DNA of 64,000 bases from Enhygromyxa salina (lineage in GTDB: Bacteria; Myxococcota_A; Polyangia; Nannocystales; Nannocystaceae), in contig NZ_JMCC02000034.1 of assembly GCF_000737335.2 (NCBI RefSeq), positions 1 through 64,000 of the forward strand. The letters run 5' to 3'. Under the pieces are notes generated by a model, which did no database searches, was not told the origin of the DNA, and was given only the letters and a program-made list of their open reading frames with translations. The position numbers were made by a program, and so were the translations under genes. Shown in pieces: positions 51,740 through 60,353 of the stretch (positions are counted from its first letter, which is position 1; each line of letters begins with the position of its first letter).

Positions 51740-52717
51740 TCAGGGCATCCCGCCCGGCATCCCGCCAGCGTTCATCGTTGGCGTGCCAGCGTAGCAGCCA
51801 AGGATATACGGGAAGCCCTCGGTCGCGTGGTAGTGGTAGTCGCCCGCCGGGCCGACGTGGCCGTTGCAGGGATCGAGCACGCTGGGATCGGCGCTGGCCT
51901 CGTAGGTGTAGTTGTCCCACGCGTTGGTCGTGGGGTCGCCGGTCTGCACCCAGCCCGACTGGTACTCGACGACGTCGCTGCAGTCGGCGTCGACGCAGCC
52001 GACCGCGCCGTAGATCGGGAAGCCGTCGAAGCCATAGCCAACCACCGGCGAGGGCTCGTCGGGGCCGACCGCGGCGGTCAGGCACGCGACCAGCAGCGCG
52101 TGGTGGTGGTAGTCCTCGGTCGGGCCGGTGTGGCCCCCACACATGTCGACGATCATGTTGTAGACGGGGTCGCCAAACGGGTCCGGGAACGGGCCCTCGT
52201 TGGGACCGTAAAACGGCAGCCCGTTGACGGCCGTGCCGACTGGTCCAAGCAGCGGAACCTCGGTGGTCTGGGCCGCGAGGGTGGGAAACTGCGGGAAGTG
52301 CCACGCCCAGTCCTGCTCACCGAGGGGGTTGGGGGTCAGCTCGACAAACTCGAAGGCGGGGATGCCGTTGGACTCGACGATGACCTCGTCGCCCTCGCAG
52401 TGGACCGCGAGGGTCGGGTCCGGGTAGGCGGCGTTGGCTGGGTGGGCGCTGACGGGGGGGAAGTTCTCGTCTGGGCAGTCGTCGGTGGGGTCTGGGGGGT
52501 CGGTGGGGTCCGTCGGGTCCGTCGTGTCCGTCGGATCCGTCGTGTCCGTCGGATCCGTCGTGTCCGTCGGATCCGTCGTGTCCGTGTCGGTGTCGGACTC
52601 CGAGCCCGCGTCAGCGACGTCGGTGCCGTCGCCATCGGGTGAGCAAGCGGTGAGAGGGAGCAAGCACAAGGTAGGAACAAGCAGGAAATTCGTGCGCACG
52701 AAGCCGCCGCACAGCAA
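51740..52717 (-). CDS. YHYH-domain lipoprotein with Thr/Asp/Pro repeat linker
   Basis: 325 residues. Lipobox LLPLTAC; a DPTDTT repeat linker (about 42-80). The YHYH domain follows: AVNGLPFYGPNEGPF, CGGHTGPTEDYHHHAL, VVGYGFDGFPIYG, and GDYHYHATEGFPYILGC. The domain is found in many secreted bacterial proteins; the His-rich motifs suggest metal binding, but no activity is proven. The linker is coded by GTCCGTCGGATC-type DNA repeats. Confidence 0.9.
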   Translation of the reverse strand: MLCGGFVRTNFLLVPTLCLLPLTACSPDGDGTDVADAGSESDTDTDTTDPTDTTDPTDTTDPTDTTDPTDPTDPPDPTDDCPDENFPPVSAHPANAAYPDPTLAVHCEGDEVIVESNGIPAFEFVELTPNPLGEQDWAWHFPQFPTLAAQTTEVPLLGPVGTAVNGLPFYGPNEGPFPDPFGDPVYNMIVDMCGGHTGPTEDYHHHALLVACLTAAVGPDEPSPVVGYGFDGFPIYGAVGCVDADCSDVVEYQSGWVQTGDPTTNAWDNYTYEASADPSVLDPCNGHVGPAGDYHYHATEGFPYILGCYAGTPTMNAGGMPGGMP

Positions 52718-52855
52718 GCCACGTACCAGCGTCGATCTCGAGGTCCAGGCTGGCTGGCAATCGAATTTTCGGTTGCGCGCCGAGGGGGCGTGCGGGTCCT
52801 GCAGTCAGGTGCTGCCAAGTCTGCACGGTTCGGTCGGGGCCACGCCGGTCCGCTC

Positions 52856-53812
52856 ATGAGTCACGAGGACCGGGTTTGGGCCAACTGGCACGATGTTGGT
52901 CATGAGCTGGTCCGCGACAGTGGCACGGGTCCTGCTTCGGGGCGCGGCGTGGTCTGCTCGCTGCGCCCTCTCGTGTTACTGCTCTCGTGCTCGATGTCGC
53001 TCGTCTGGGGCTGTGGGGTCGATGACGAACCCGCCGGGCAGATCACCGACGAGGCGGGCGAGGACACCGGGGAGCCCGCGTCATCGCTCGCGCCGGCCTC
53101 GGTCCGCTGGGTGCTCGAGTGGGAGCGTGCGCTGGAACCCGGGTGGAGCAGCGTCAATGATCGCGGGTATACGATCACCGTCGAGGCTGGCTGGATCGGC
53201 AACTGGGGCGCGACGCTGATCCCCTGCACCGAGGACGACGAGCAGGCCGCCGACGCGCGACAGCCCGAGACGAGCGAGCTGGGCTTGGCCTCACCTTGGC
53301 TGCCCGCGCGGGGCCACTCGAGCGGCGTCGACGATCTCTCGGCGGAGGTGTTTGATCTCGTCGAGTCCCTGACCGATCCAAGTGGGCCGCCCCGTGCCGC
53401 CCTCGAGCTCGAAGGCACCCGCTACTGCGGCGCCCACTACCTGCTCGCGCCGATCAGCGAGTTCAGCGAGGGGGTCGAGCAGGCCGCCACCGCGCTCGAG
53501 CAGCTCGCGCCCGAGCTCGAGCTCGAGGGCGCGAGCGCGCTGATCCTCGGCACGTGGACCCACACCTCGGGCGCGGCCGGGTCGTTTGTGTTCCGCGCTG
53601 ATCAGGCCTACGGCAAGATCCTCGAGCTCGAGATCGACGCCGAGGTCGGCCAGCTCGACGGCGTGGGCGTCGACCTGCACGTGCGCCGGCCGCCCGACGG
53701 CATGTTCGACGGCGTCGACTTCGAGCTCGACCCGGCCGACGAGGCGGCCTGGACCGTGCTTGGCAACCTCGCACGCGGGACCCGCGTCGAAGCGCGCGCG
53801 AGTGAGCTCTGA
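52856..53812 (+). CDS. hypothetical lipoprotein
   Basis: 318 residues from MSHEDRVW, with a long N-region before the signal helix and lipobox SLVWGC; a start at an internal GTG would be more usual for the signal. The mature domain has VRWVLEWERALEPGWSS, YTITVEAGWIGNWGATLIPC and YCGAHYLLAP, with an acidic, Glu-Leu-rich C-terminus (FELDPADEAAW). I do not recognise a family. Cys residues (four) may form disulfides. Confidence 0.75.
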   Translation: MSHEDRVWANWHDVGHELVRDSGTGPASGRGVVCSLRPLVLLLSCSMSLVWGCGVDDEPAGQITDEAGEDTGEPASSLAPASVRWVLEWERALEPGWSSVNDRGYTITVEAGWIGNWGATLIPCTEDDEQAADARQPETSELGLASPWLPARGHSSGVDDLSAEVFDLVESLTDPSGPPRAALELEGTRYCGAHYLLAPISEFSEGVEQAATALEQLAPELELEGASALILGTWTHTSGAAGSFVFRADQAYGKILELEIDAEVGQLDGVGVDLHVRRPPDGMFDGVDFELDPADEAAWTVLGNLARGTRVEARASEL

Positions 53813-53844
53813 AGCTCTGCGAGCGAGTCGCCCCGGTCTCGCCT

Positions 53845-54171
53845 CTATTCGCAGAACCCCTCGTCAGCCTTCCCACTGCAGCTCACCTGCGCGACGCCGT
53901 TGGGATTCATCGGTAGGCTGAAGCTACAGCTGTCGACCGAGGCGACCTCCATGCGGCCGTTCGTGCGCCTATAGCCGTAGTCGCAGGCGGTCTCGCAGCC
54001 GATCGTTTCGCGGCTGAGCAGTCCGTAGTCGGTCACGATTTCGTCGAGCTGTTCGGGGGTGAGCGACTCGTCGATCGTGAACGGCTCTGGCGTTGGGCAG
54101 TTCGTGCTCGCGCATGCCGTTGGCAGGATCGATGCGAGCACGATGGCGAACAGCGTGCGACGGGCAGCCAT
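53845..54171 (-). CDS. small Cys-rich lipoprotein
   Basis: 108 residues from MAARRTLF. The signal ends with lipobox ILPTAC. The mature part has CPTPEPF, a helix (LTPEQLDEIVTDYGLLSRET) and CETACDYGY, with SCSFSLP and a final CSGKADEGFCE. Six or more Cys suggest disulfides. Similar small lipoproteins of unknown function are frequent in Nannocystaceae, as far as I recall. It is convergent with the gene ending at 53812. Confidence 0.75.
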   Translation of the reverse strand: MAARRTLFAIVLASILPTACASTNCPTPEPFTIDESLTPEQLDEIVTDYGLLSRETIGCETACDYGYRRTNGRMEVASVDSCSFSLPMNPNGVAQVSCSGKADEGFCE

Positions 54172-54397
54172 GCGGAGATCATACGCCCATGCGAGAAGAC
54201 CGGACTGAGAGTGCCCACCACCTGGTCCGCGTCCATGCCCACCTCCTCGACAAACCGCGCGAGTGTCGGAAGCTCGGGGCCGACTGACGAGACAGTCCAG
54301 AGCAGTCAGCCTCGACAGTCGATGGGCCGTACTCGGGCCCTGGTGGCCTCTGAGCGGCAATTCATGGTTGGCACGCGTCGTGCTCTAGCAGCCCGTC

Positions 54398-55672
54398 ATG
54401 ATCACCAATCGAAGCGCACTGTGTACCGTCGCCACCGCCGTCACCTTGTTGACCGCGAGCCAAGCTCGAGCTGCCGTGGAGTCGCAAGAGGTCCTGACCC
54501 CGACCGACACCGTGTTGCTTGGCGGCATGCCCTACACCAGCTCGACCGACGGCGAGTACCTGTTTAGCGGCGAGGTCTACCAGGGCGCTCCGGTCTACGT
54601 GCACGCGACCTCGGGATGGTCGCTCTACCGCCGCGCCAACGGCAAATGGCACCTCGACTTCGACGACATCTCGGAGGACTGGGCGGGGACTGTCGCCTAC
54701 ACCACCGACAGCGCCCAGACTCCCTGGGACGCGACCTGGAGCGGTGCGAACCAAGTAGCGACCCGCGTCGCTGGTGTCTACATGGAGATCCAGCATGGCA
54801 TGAGTGGGACCTACCTGTTCGAGGGGACGACCCACGACGGCATGCCGGTCTATACCCGCGGCGACAAGTTCATCTACTACCGAAGCGCGAACGACAGGTG
54901 GTACGTCTACGATCAGCTCGGGTCATCCACAGCCTGGTTCATCTCGGACGCGGGCTGCTCGTCCCCCGGCGGGTGCGGTGGCTTCAGCACCAACGACTAT
55001 GAGGTGGTGATCACCAGTGACGTCGAGCTCGAGCTCGAGATCGCGCATGGCATGGCCGGGACCTTCACCTTCGACGGCACGGTCAGCGACGACGAGCCGG
55101 TCTACCAGCGGGCCGACAAGTTCATCTACAACCGCGACGCCAACGACCGCTGGTACATCTACGACGTGCTGGCTTCGACCACGGCATGGTTCAGGTCCGA
55201 CGCGGGCTGCGACAGCGCCTGGAACTGCGACGGCTACTCGACCGCGCAGTACGACATCTCGCTGCTCCACGGCGGCATCGTGTCGAGCACCTCGGTCGCG
55301 CTCGAGACCAAATTCGGGACCTACGTCAAGGTCAACAACGCCGGTGACACCTTCTCGGCCGACACCACGAGCACCGGGACCAAGAAGACCTTCGAGCTCA
55401 TCGAGCTCAGCACCGGCTACACGCTGCTGCGCGCCCACAACGGCAATTTCGTGTGTGAGAGCGGCGACGCCCTCGAGGCGACCCGCAACCAACCCGACGA
55501 GGACTGCTACTTCACGGCGTTCTATATCGACGACAAGGTCGCGTTCATGGCTCCCTCCGGTGAGTACATCGACGCCAACGGAACCAAGAACGTCCTCTTC
55601 ACGGACATCGACGTCCGCGCCAATCAGACCAGCATCGGCGGGCACGAGAAGTTCACGCTCGTGAACATGTAG
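54398..55672 (+). CDS. secreted repeat protein with C-terminal fascin-like beta-trefoil
   Basis: 424 residues. Signal peptide to SQARAAVES. Three repeats of about 85 residues follow, each with G-x-Y/F-x-F-x-G-x-x..PVY, then FIYYRSANDRWYVYDQLG and TAWFISDAGC. The C-terminal ~125 residues look like a fascin-type trefoil (ALETKFGTYVKVNNAGDTFS, LLRAHNGNFVCESGDALEA). Fascin-like bacterial domains bind glycans or cross-link polymers. The stop codon (TAG) lies inside a match to the 75-bp repeat (GTAGACTGGTTCA). Confidence 0.8.
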   Translation: MITNRSALCTVATAVTLLTASQARAAVESQEVLTPTDTVLLGGMPYTSSTDGEYLFSGEVYQGAPVYVHATSGWSLYRRANGKWHLDFDDISEDWAGTVAYTTDSAQTPWDATWSGANQVATRVAGVYMEIQHGMSGTYLFEGTTHDGMPVYTRGDKFIYYRSANDRWYVYDQLGSSTAWFISDAGCSSPGGCGGFSTNDYEVVITSDVELELEIAHGMAGTFTFDGTVSDDEPVYQRADKFIYNRDANDRWYIYDVLASTTAWFRSDAGCDSAWNCDGYSTAQYDISLLHGGIVSSTSVALETKFGTYVKVNNAGDTFSADTTSTGTKKTFELIELSTGYTLLRAHNGNFVCESGDALEATRNQPDEDCYFTAFYIDDKVAFMAPSGEYIDANGTKNVLFTDIDVRANQTSIGGHEKFTLVNM

Positions 55673-55673
55673 A

Positions 55674-55702
55674 CTGGTTCATTGAGCGCAGCGAGCTGTT
55701 CG
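55674..55702 (+). repeat. 75-bp dispersed repeat, partial copy (right end)
   Basis: GACTGGTTCATTGAGCGCAGC matches the 3' part of the repeat (ACTGGTTCACCGAGGGCAGC). The preceding gene's stop codon is in the matching stretch, so the copy appears to form the end of the gene. Confidence 0.6.
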
Positions 55703-55708
55703 GCCCCC

Positions 55709-56593
55709 TCACTCCACGTGGCCGCGAGCCCGACGCGGTCGCCGAGGCGGCCGCCCCCGGCGTGACAGCAGCAGCTGACGCAAGGCCGCCGCCGCCGGAG
55801 GCAGACGCTCGACCCCGAGGTGGACCAGCTCGAGCGGTCGGGGGATCGGCGTGAGCTCGGTCGCGACTTGGACGAGCGTGCCTTCGGCGAGATCACGAAC
55901 CACGGCGTGGCGACTGACCAGCGCGAGGCCAATGCCCGCGCGGACGTTGCCCTTGACCGTGGCGATTGACCCGAGCTCCATGACGATGTCGGCGTCTGGC
56001 ACCGCGGCGTCGAGCAGCGCGCGACTGGTCGTGCCTCGGCGGAACGCGACGAAGGGGGCGCGGGCGATCGTGGCCGGCTCGCCAAGCTCGAAGTCCGGCG
56101 CGGCCACGATGATCAGCTCGTCGACAAACCACGGCTCACCGTCGGCCCCGCTGACGATCGCAATGTCGATCTCCCCCGCATGGAGGGCGTCGAGCGACTC
56201 GTGGGTGTTGGTCTCACGCAGCAGGAATCGTATGTCCGGGTGGGCGCGGCGATAGACGGCGAGGATCTCCGGAAGCAGATAGGTGCACGCGGTCGCCCCG
56301 GCGCCAACCCGAACCTCGCCGGCCCGCAGCCCCTCGACCTCGGCAACTGCCCGCTCGCCGGCTTCGAGGGCTGCGATCGCAGCGAGGGCGTGGGGCAGGA
56401 GCGCCTCACCAGCGGCGGTCAGCGAGGCCCCGCTGCGGCCACGATGCAGCAACCGCGCGCCCATGTGGCGCTCGAGCCGACGGATCGCCGCGCTCAACGC
56501 CGGCTGCGTGAGGTGGGCCCGGCCCGCAGCCCGCGTGAAGTTACCCAGCTCGGCGATCAACACAAAATGACGCAGCTCCTCAATCATAAACAA
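55709..56593 (-). CDS. LysR-family transcriptional regulator
   Basis: 294 residues. N-terminal HTH: LRHFVLIAELGNFTRAAGRA, HLTQPALSAAIRRLERHMGA. The effector domain starts about residue 93 (VRVGAGATACTYLLPEILAV). It is divergent from the TauE/SafE gene at 56658, with a 64-base gap that should contain its binding site, as is typical of LysR regulation of a neighbour. The inducer is unknown. Confidence 0.92.
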   Translation of the reverse strand: MFMIEELRHFVLIAELGNFTRAAGRAHLTQPALSAAIRRLERHMGARLLHRGRSGASLTAAGEALLPHALAAIAALEAGERAVAEVEGLRAGEVRVGAGATACTYLLPEILAVYRRAHPDIRFLLRETNTHESLDALHAGEIDIAIVSGADGEPWFVDELIIVAAPDFELGEPATIARAPFVAFRRGTTSRALLDAAVPDADIVMELGSIATVKGNVRAGIGLALVSRHAVVRDLAEGTLVQVATELTPIPRPLELVHLGVERLPPAAAALRQLLLSRRGRPPRRPRRARGHVE

Positions 56594-56657
56594 AAGTTAT
56601 CATAGACCGGATAATTATCGATTGGCCCCCGACCCAGGGCAGCGCCATGGTCAGTCC

Positions 56658-57392
56658 GTGGCCGTTCCGTTCACCCTCGCGTTGCTGGTCGCGGCCCTTC
56701 TGGGGGTCGGCGCCGGGCTGATCACGACCGTCGCGGGCTTCGGCGGTGGGATCGTGCTCGCGCTCTCGCTCGCCCCGGTCCTCGGACCCGCGGCGGCGCT
56801 GGTGGTGGCCGCGCCGGCCCTGGCCGTCGGCCACATCCACCGCGCGCGGGTCTATCGTGAACACATCGACGCCCGGGTCGCACGTCGCTTCGCGCTGGGA
56901 GCAGCCCCTGGCGCGGTCGCGGGGGGCCTGGTCGCAGCGAGCGTGCCCGAGTCGGTCCTCGGCGTCGGTTTGCTGGCCGCCGCTGGCTTGGCTGTGTTGC
57001 AAGCGCTCGGGCTGATCCCGAGTGACCTTGGCCGTCGGGCCGTGATCCCAGGCGCGGCCGCGGTCGGATTCCTGGCCGCGTCGTGCGGAGGCGGCGGGGT
57101 CATGCTGCCACCCACGTTAATGTCGGCCGGGCTCGAAGGCCGGCGCTTCGTGGCGACCGCAGCGACCGGGGCGTTGGTCGTGCAATCGGTGCGGATCGCC
57201 ACCTATGGCGCGCTCGGGCTGATGGAGCTTGGCCAGGTCCCGCTGATGGTCGCCGCAGGGTTCGGCCTGATCGGCGGCAACGCGCTGGGCCGACGACACG
57301 CCCGCGGACTCGATGACGCCCGCACGGCGCGGTGGACCCGGGCAACGCTCGCGCTGGCGATCACGCTTGGTGTGGTCAATGCGCTGGTCTAG
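56658..57392 (+). CDS. sulfite exporter TauE/SafE family (TSUP) membrane protein
   Basis: 244 residues starting at GTG 56658; the frame is open 12 codons further with a TTG. Seven or so membrane helices: LALLVAALLGVGAGLITTVA, GFGGGIVLALSLAPVLGP and GFLAASCGGGGVMLPPTLMS, the duplicated TSUP motif. It exports or imports small sulfur- or carbon-containing anions in relatives. The LysR gene upstream probably controls it. Confidence 0.88.
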   Translation: MAVPFTLALLVAALLGVGAGLITTVAGFGGGIVLALSLAPVLGPAAALVVAAPALAVGHIHRARVYREHIDARVARRFALGAAPGAVAGGLVAASVPESVLGVGLLAAAGLAVLQALGLIPSDLGRRAVIPGAAAVGFLAASCGGGGVMLPPTLMSAGLEGRRFVATAATGALVVQSVRIATYGALGLMELGQVPLMVAAGFGLIGGNALGRRHARGLDDARTARWTRATLALAITLGVVNALV

Positions 57393-57493
57393 CTCTAGCA
57401 GCAAGCTCGAGATCCCCAGAGCGGCGATCGGCCGGCAAGGCCCCACAGCGTCGGTGGTCCGCTACCTTTTGGCGTGTTACTCCCACGTGGGTC

Positions 57494-58051
57494 ATGGCAG
57501 AAAAAGCCACTGTTGACTCTCTCGTAGATCGAGCGCTGCGCTCCGGCGATATCGTGGCGGTCCGTCGTCTCTACGATCGGGTCAAGTTCGCGGAGTCCAA
57601 GCTCGACGATCCCACGCCGGTCTTCGCCGTGGTCGGGGCGAGGATGCACGAGATCCTTCACCTGCTCTTTCACCCCACGGACATCGAGCTCCAGGGTTGT
57701 ATGATCAGCATGATCCGGCGGGTGGGGATGGACGCGGCCGCGATCGATCGGCTGCTCTCGCAGCAGGCATCGTGGCGGCCAATGGGTGAGAATCGCTTCG
57801 CCGAGGCCCTCGCCAAGGCCGAGGAGCTGACCAAGGTCGTCGAGGATGGACTGCTAGAGCTCTTGGAGTGCGGGACTTCAGCCAGCAGTCCGGGCTGGGT
57901 CGTCGCGCCCAGCTTGGGCCGCTCGCGCCGGCAGAGCACGGCCGATGCGCTGCGCCGCGCCGAGGCCCGGGGGAACCCGCGAGCTGGGGATTCCGCCAGC
58001 ATGATCGAGAAGAGGTTGTCCGCGGCTGAAGGTGCGGTGCCCGTGCCGTGA
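57494..58051 (+). CDS. hypothetical protein
   Basis: 185 residues from MAEKATVDS. It is mainly helical: SLVDRALRSGDIVAVRRLYD, RVGMDAAAIDRLLSQQASWR and ALAKAEELTKVVEDGLLELL, with no signal or membrane segment. The C-terminal 50 residues are low-complexity (RSRRQSTADALRRAEARGNP). I do not recognise a family. GC-rich codon use is consistent with coding, and it lies 101 bases after the TauE gene. Confidence 0.55.
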   Translation: MAEKATVDSLVDRALRSGDIVAVRRLYDRVKFAESKLDDPTPVFAVVGARMHEILHLLFHPTDIELQGCMISMIRRVGMDAAAIDRLLSQQASWRPMGENRFAEALAKAEELTKVVEDGLLELLECGTSASSPGWVVAPSLGRSRRQSTADALRRAEARGNPRAGDSASMIEKRLSAAEGAVPVP

Positions 58052-58160
58052 GGTGCCGGTTGGTGCCCCGGTCCCCCTCGGGCCCCGCACCGTGGATTTC
58101 CTCGCGTTCGGATCGTCCGGGTTCGTGGGCGCGAGCACCAGCGCGGGCCTGGCCCACATC

Positions 58161-58220
58161 CCAATCCAGTGAGCTCACGGCCAATCCAGTGAGCTCACGG
58201 CCAATCCAGTGAGCTCACGG
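58161..58220. repeat. three exact 20-bp tandem repeats with GTGAGCTCAC palindrome
   Basis: CCAATCCAGTGAGCTCACGG occurs three times head to tail with no mismatch. Each contains GTGAGCTCAC, a perfect 10-bp palindrome. The array is between the ends of convergent genes (stops at 58051 and 58232), so it is not in a promoter. Confidence 0.95.
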
Positions 58221-58231
58221 CCGGCCCTGGA

Positions 58232-59056
58232 TCAGCCGTCGAGCACGAGCAAGCCCTTCACGCCGAGGGACTCGTGGTCGAGACACATACTTTGCGGGTA
58301 GTAGCGGGCCTCTTCGACCAGGACCTGGTAGCCGCCGACCGTCCCTAGGTTGCCCTGCAGGATCGTGGTGATCTCGCCCCCGAGCGTGAGCTCGAGCGCC
58401 TGAGGCTCGACGGGCCCGCACGGCGCCTCTTCGTAGGTCGGGCAGCCAAGGGACACTTGCCGGATCTCGAACGGCTCGAAGCTGAAGTCGGGGAAGACGA
58501 ACGGATCTGGTGCGGGCTCGACAGCATCGATCCCCGCGAGCACGAGCGTGTCGTCAATGCGGAGGGTGAAGAAGCGATAGGGATCTCCGGGGAGCTCACT
58601 CGAGGCCTTGACCCAGTGGAGTTCGACCTGCGTCATCAACTCCGCGGTGACTTCGATAGATTCGCTCGCGCCCACGACCAAGGTGATCTCGCTTGGCACG
58701 GGATCCTCATTTTGGCTCACGCAGCCCGTGAGCGTGAGCGTGTGGATGTCTTGTTCGAGGTCCGCCCCCATGAGGGTGCAGCTCGCGTTCCAGGCCGCCT
58801 CGACCTCGTTGGGTTCGACGTAGAAGTCGACTGTCACGTCGGCTTGGGCATCGCAAGCGGCAGGGTCGCCATCGCCATCGCCGTCGCCATCGCCATCGCC
58901 ATCGCCATCGCCGTCACCGTCGCCGTCACCGTCACCGTCACCGTCACCCTCCCCCTCAGTGGAGTCCTCACCAACATCGAGGAGCTCGGGATCCGCGACG
59001 CACGCGCCGACGACGAGAGGGAGACCCGAGACCGCGAGACAAAAGATCCTGTTCAT
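58232..59056 (-). CDS. lipoprotein with GD-repeat linker
   Basis: 274 residues from MNRIFCLA. Lipobox PLVVGAC; a tract of about 14 GD pairs (from STEGEGDGDG); then a beta-rich domain (ADVTVDFYVEPNEVEAAWNA, SIEVTAELMTQVELHWVKAS, ALELTLGGEITTILQGNLGT). Four or more Cys may pair. No family recognised. It is followed downstream by the triple 20-bp repeat. Confidence 0.82.
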   Translation of the reverse strand: MNRIFCLAVSGLPLVVGACVADPELLDVGEDSTEGEGDGDGDGDGDGDGDGDGDGDGDGDGDGDPAACDAQADVTVDFYVEPNEVEAAWNASCTLMGADLEQDIHTLTLTGCVSQNEDPVPSEITLVVGASESIEVTAELMTQVELHWVKASSELPGDPYRFFTLRIDDTLVLAGIDAVEPAPDPFVFPDFSFEPFEIRQVSLGCPTYEEAPCGPVEPQALELTLGGEITTILQGNLGTVGGYQVLVEEARYYPQSMCLDHESLGVKGLLVLDG

Positions 59057-59099
59057 GATCCTTGGTGTCCGCCCACCGACGCTTTCGTGATCGCGGCGC

Positions 59100-60269
59100 T
59101 CACCAACATGCCGCTTCGATGTTGCGGTTGGCGTGCGCGCGGTTCCACTCGTCGGCGAGGGCCTCTGCCTCGGCTCCACGCTCGAGCAGACACAGAGCCC
59201 CGACCTCGGTGACCGCGCGCTCCCACGCCAGCTCGCCGCGCGCGTCGAGGCGTCGGACCAGCGCCAGCGCCTGCCTTGGCCGTCCTTCGAGCATCGCGCT
59301 GCGGGCTGCCTCGAACACCTCCGCCTCCGAGCGCGCCGCCGTGTTGCCGGCCGACCCTTGCGCGCCTCGGTCGTCGGGCTTCGCGTCCAAGGCCGGCGGC
59401 AACTCGACGCGGCTCGGCTCGTCCTGCACCTGCGTTGGCTTGGCTGGGGCCTCGTCCTTCACCGGAGCCGCCACGGTTGCTGGCTGCCTCGCTTGGGAGT
59501 CAGGATCGGGCGCATCGGCCACGCTGGACGGGCCCGGATCCGTTGCGCTCGAGGACAGCTGCCACGCGAGCGCGACCCCGGCGAGACACAGGCCGGCCAC
59601 CAGGCCCCACCCCCAAGCACCCATACCCAAGCTGGCCGCCGCGCCCGACTCGACAGGCCCGAGGGCGGCGAGGATCAACGCGCGGTTGCGCATTCGCTCC
59701 TCGGACGGTGCCACGGGTGGATCGCTGCGGAGCTGATCACACAGCGCCGGTACGGGCCCGCGCTGCTCGAAGCGCTGCTCGAACGCCTTTCGTGCCGCGC
59801 GCAGGCGCGAGTGGACCGTGTTGTTGTTGAGCCCGAGGGCCGCGGCGATCTCCCGGCCGCGCATGCCCTCGAGCTCCGCGAGCACGAACACTTCGCGCTT
59901 GCCAGCGTCGAGCTCGACGAGAAACTCGGCGAGCAAGCGGATCGCCAGACCCCGCTGCGCGCCCAGCTCAGTACCCGAGCGCGTCGCGGGCTCGAGCGCG
60001 CTGCAAACCTCCGAGAGCGCGAGGTGTTTACGCTCGGCCCGCTGCCTCCCGCGCCGGTGGTTGCGAGAAACGTTGACCAGGATCGAGAACAGCCACGTTG
60101 ACGCCTTCGAGCGCTGCTCGAATTCGTCACGGCGACGATAGGCGACCAGGAAGGTCTCCTGAACCACGTCGTCGAGGCTCGCCGGGCGCACACCGAGGCG
60201 TAGCGCGCTGCGCCACACGAAGTCATAGTGCCGACGATAGAGGCGATCGAAGCTGGGAGCGCGGGCCAT
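59100..60269 (-). CDS. ECF sigma factor fused to a transmembrane anchor and periplasmic domain
   Basis: 389 residues from MARAPSFD. Sigma region 2 (LYRRHYDFVWRSALRLGVRP, VVQETFLVAYRR) and region 4 (REIAAALGLNNNTVHSRLRA) occupy the first ~170. A zf-HC2-like stretch is absent. A helix at about 222-240 (WGWGLVAGLCLAGVALAW) is followed by a Pro/Asp-rich linker and a helical C-terminal domain (FEAARSAMLEGRPRQALALV, ERGAEAEALADEWNRAHA). The sigma factor is thus membrane-tethered, resembling sigma/anti-sigma fusions of myxobacteria. Divergent from the gene at 60354. Confidence 0.85.
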   Translation of the reverse strand: MARAPSFDRLYRRHYDFVWRSALRLGVRPASLDDVVQETFLVAYRRRDEFEQRSKASTWLFSILVNVSRNHRRGRQRAERKHLALSEVCSALEPATRSGTELGAQRGLAIRLLAEFLVELDAGKREVFVLAELEGMRGREIAAALGLNNNTVHSRLRAARKAFEQRFEQRGPVPALCDQLRSDPPVAPSEERMRNRALILAALGPVESGAAASLGMGAWGWGLVAGLCLAGVALAWQLSSSATDPGPSSVADAPDPDSQARQPATVAAPVKDEAPAKPTQVQDEPSRVELPPALDAKPDDRGAQGSAGNTAARSEAEVFEAARSAMLEGRPRQALALVRRLDARGELAWERAVTEVGALCLLERGAEAEALADEWNRAHANRNIEAACW

Positions 60270-60353
60270 GGACGAGTGGACAGTTCTTTGTGTCCGGATG
60301 CGCGTGTTCACGTCGAGCTTGCCACAATCACAGCGTCCCAGCACACTGCGCCC

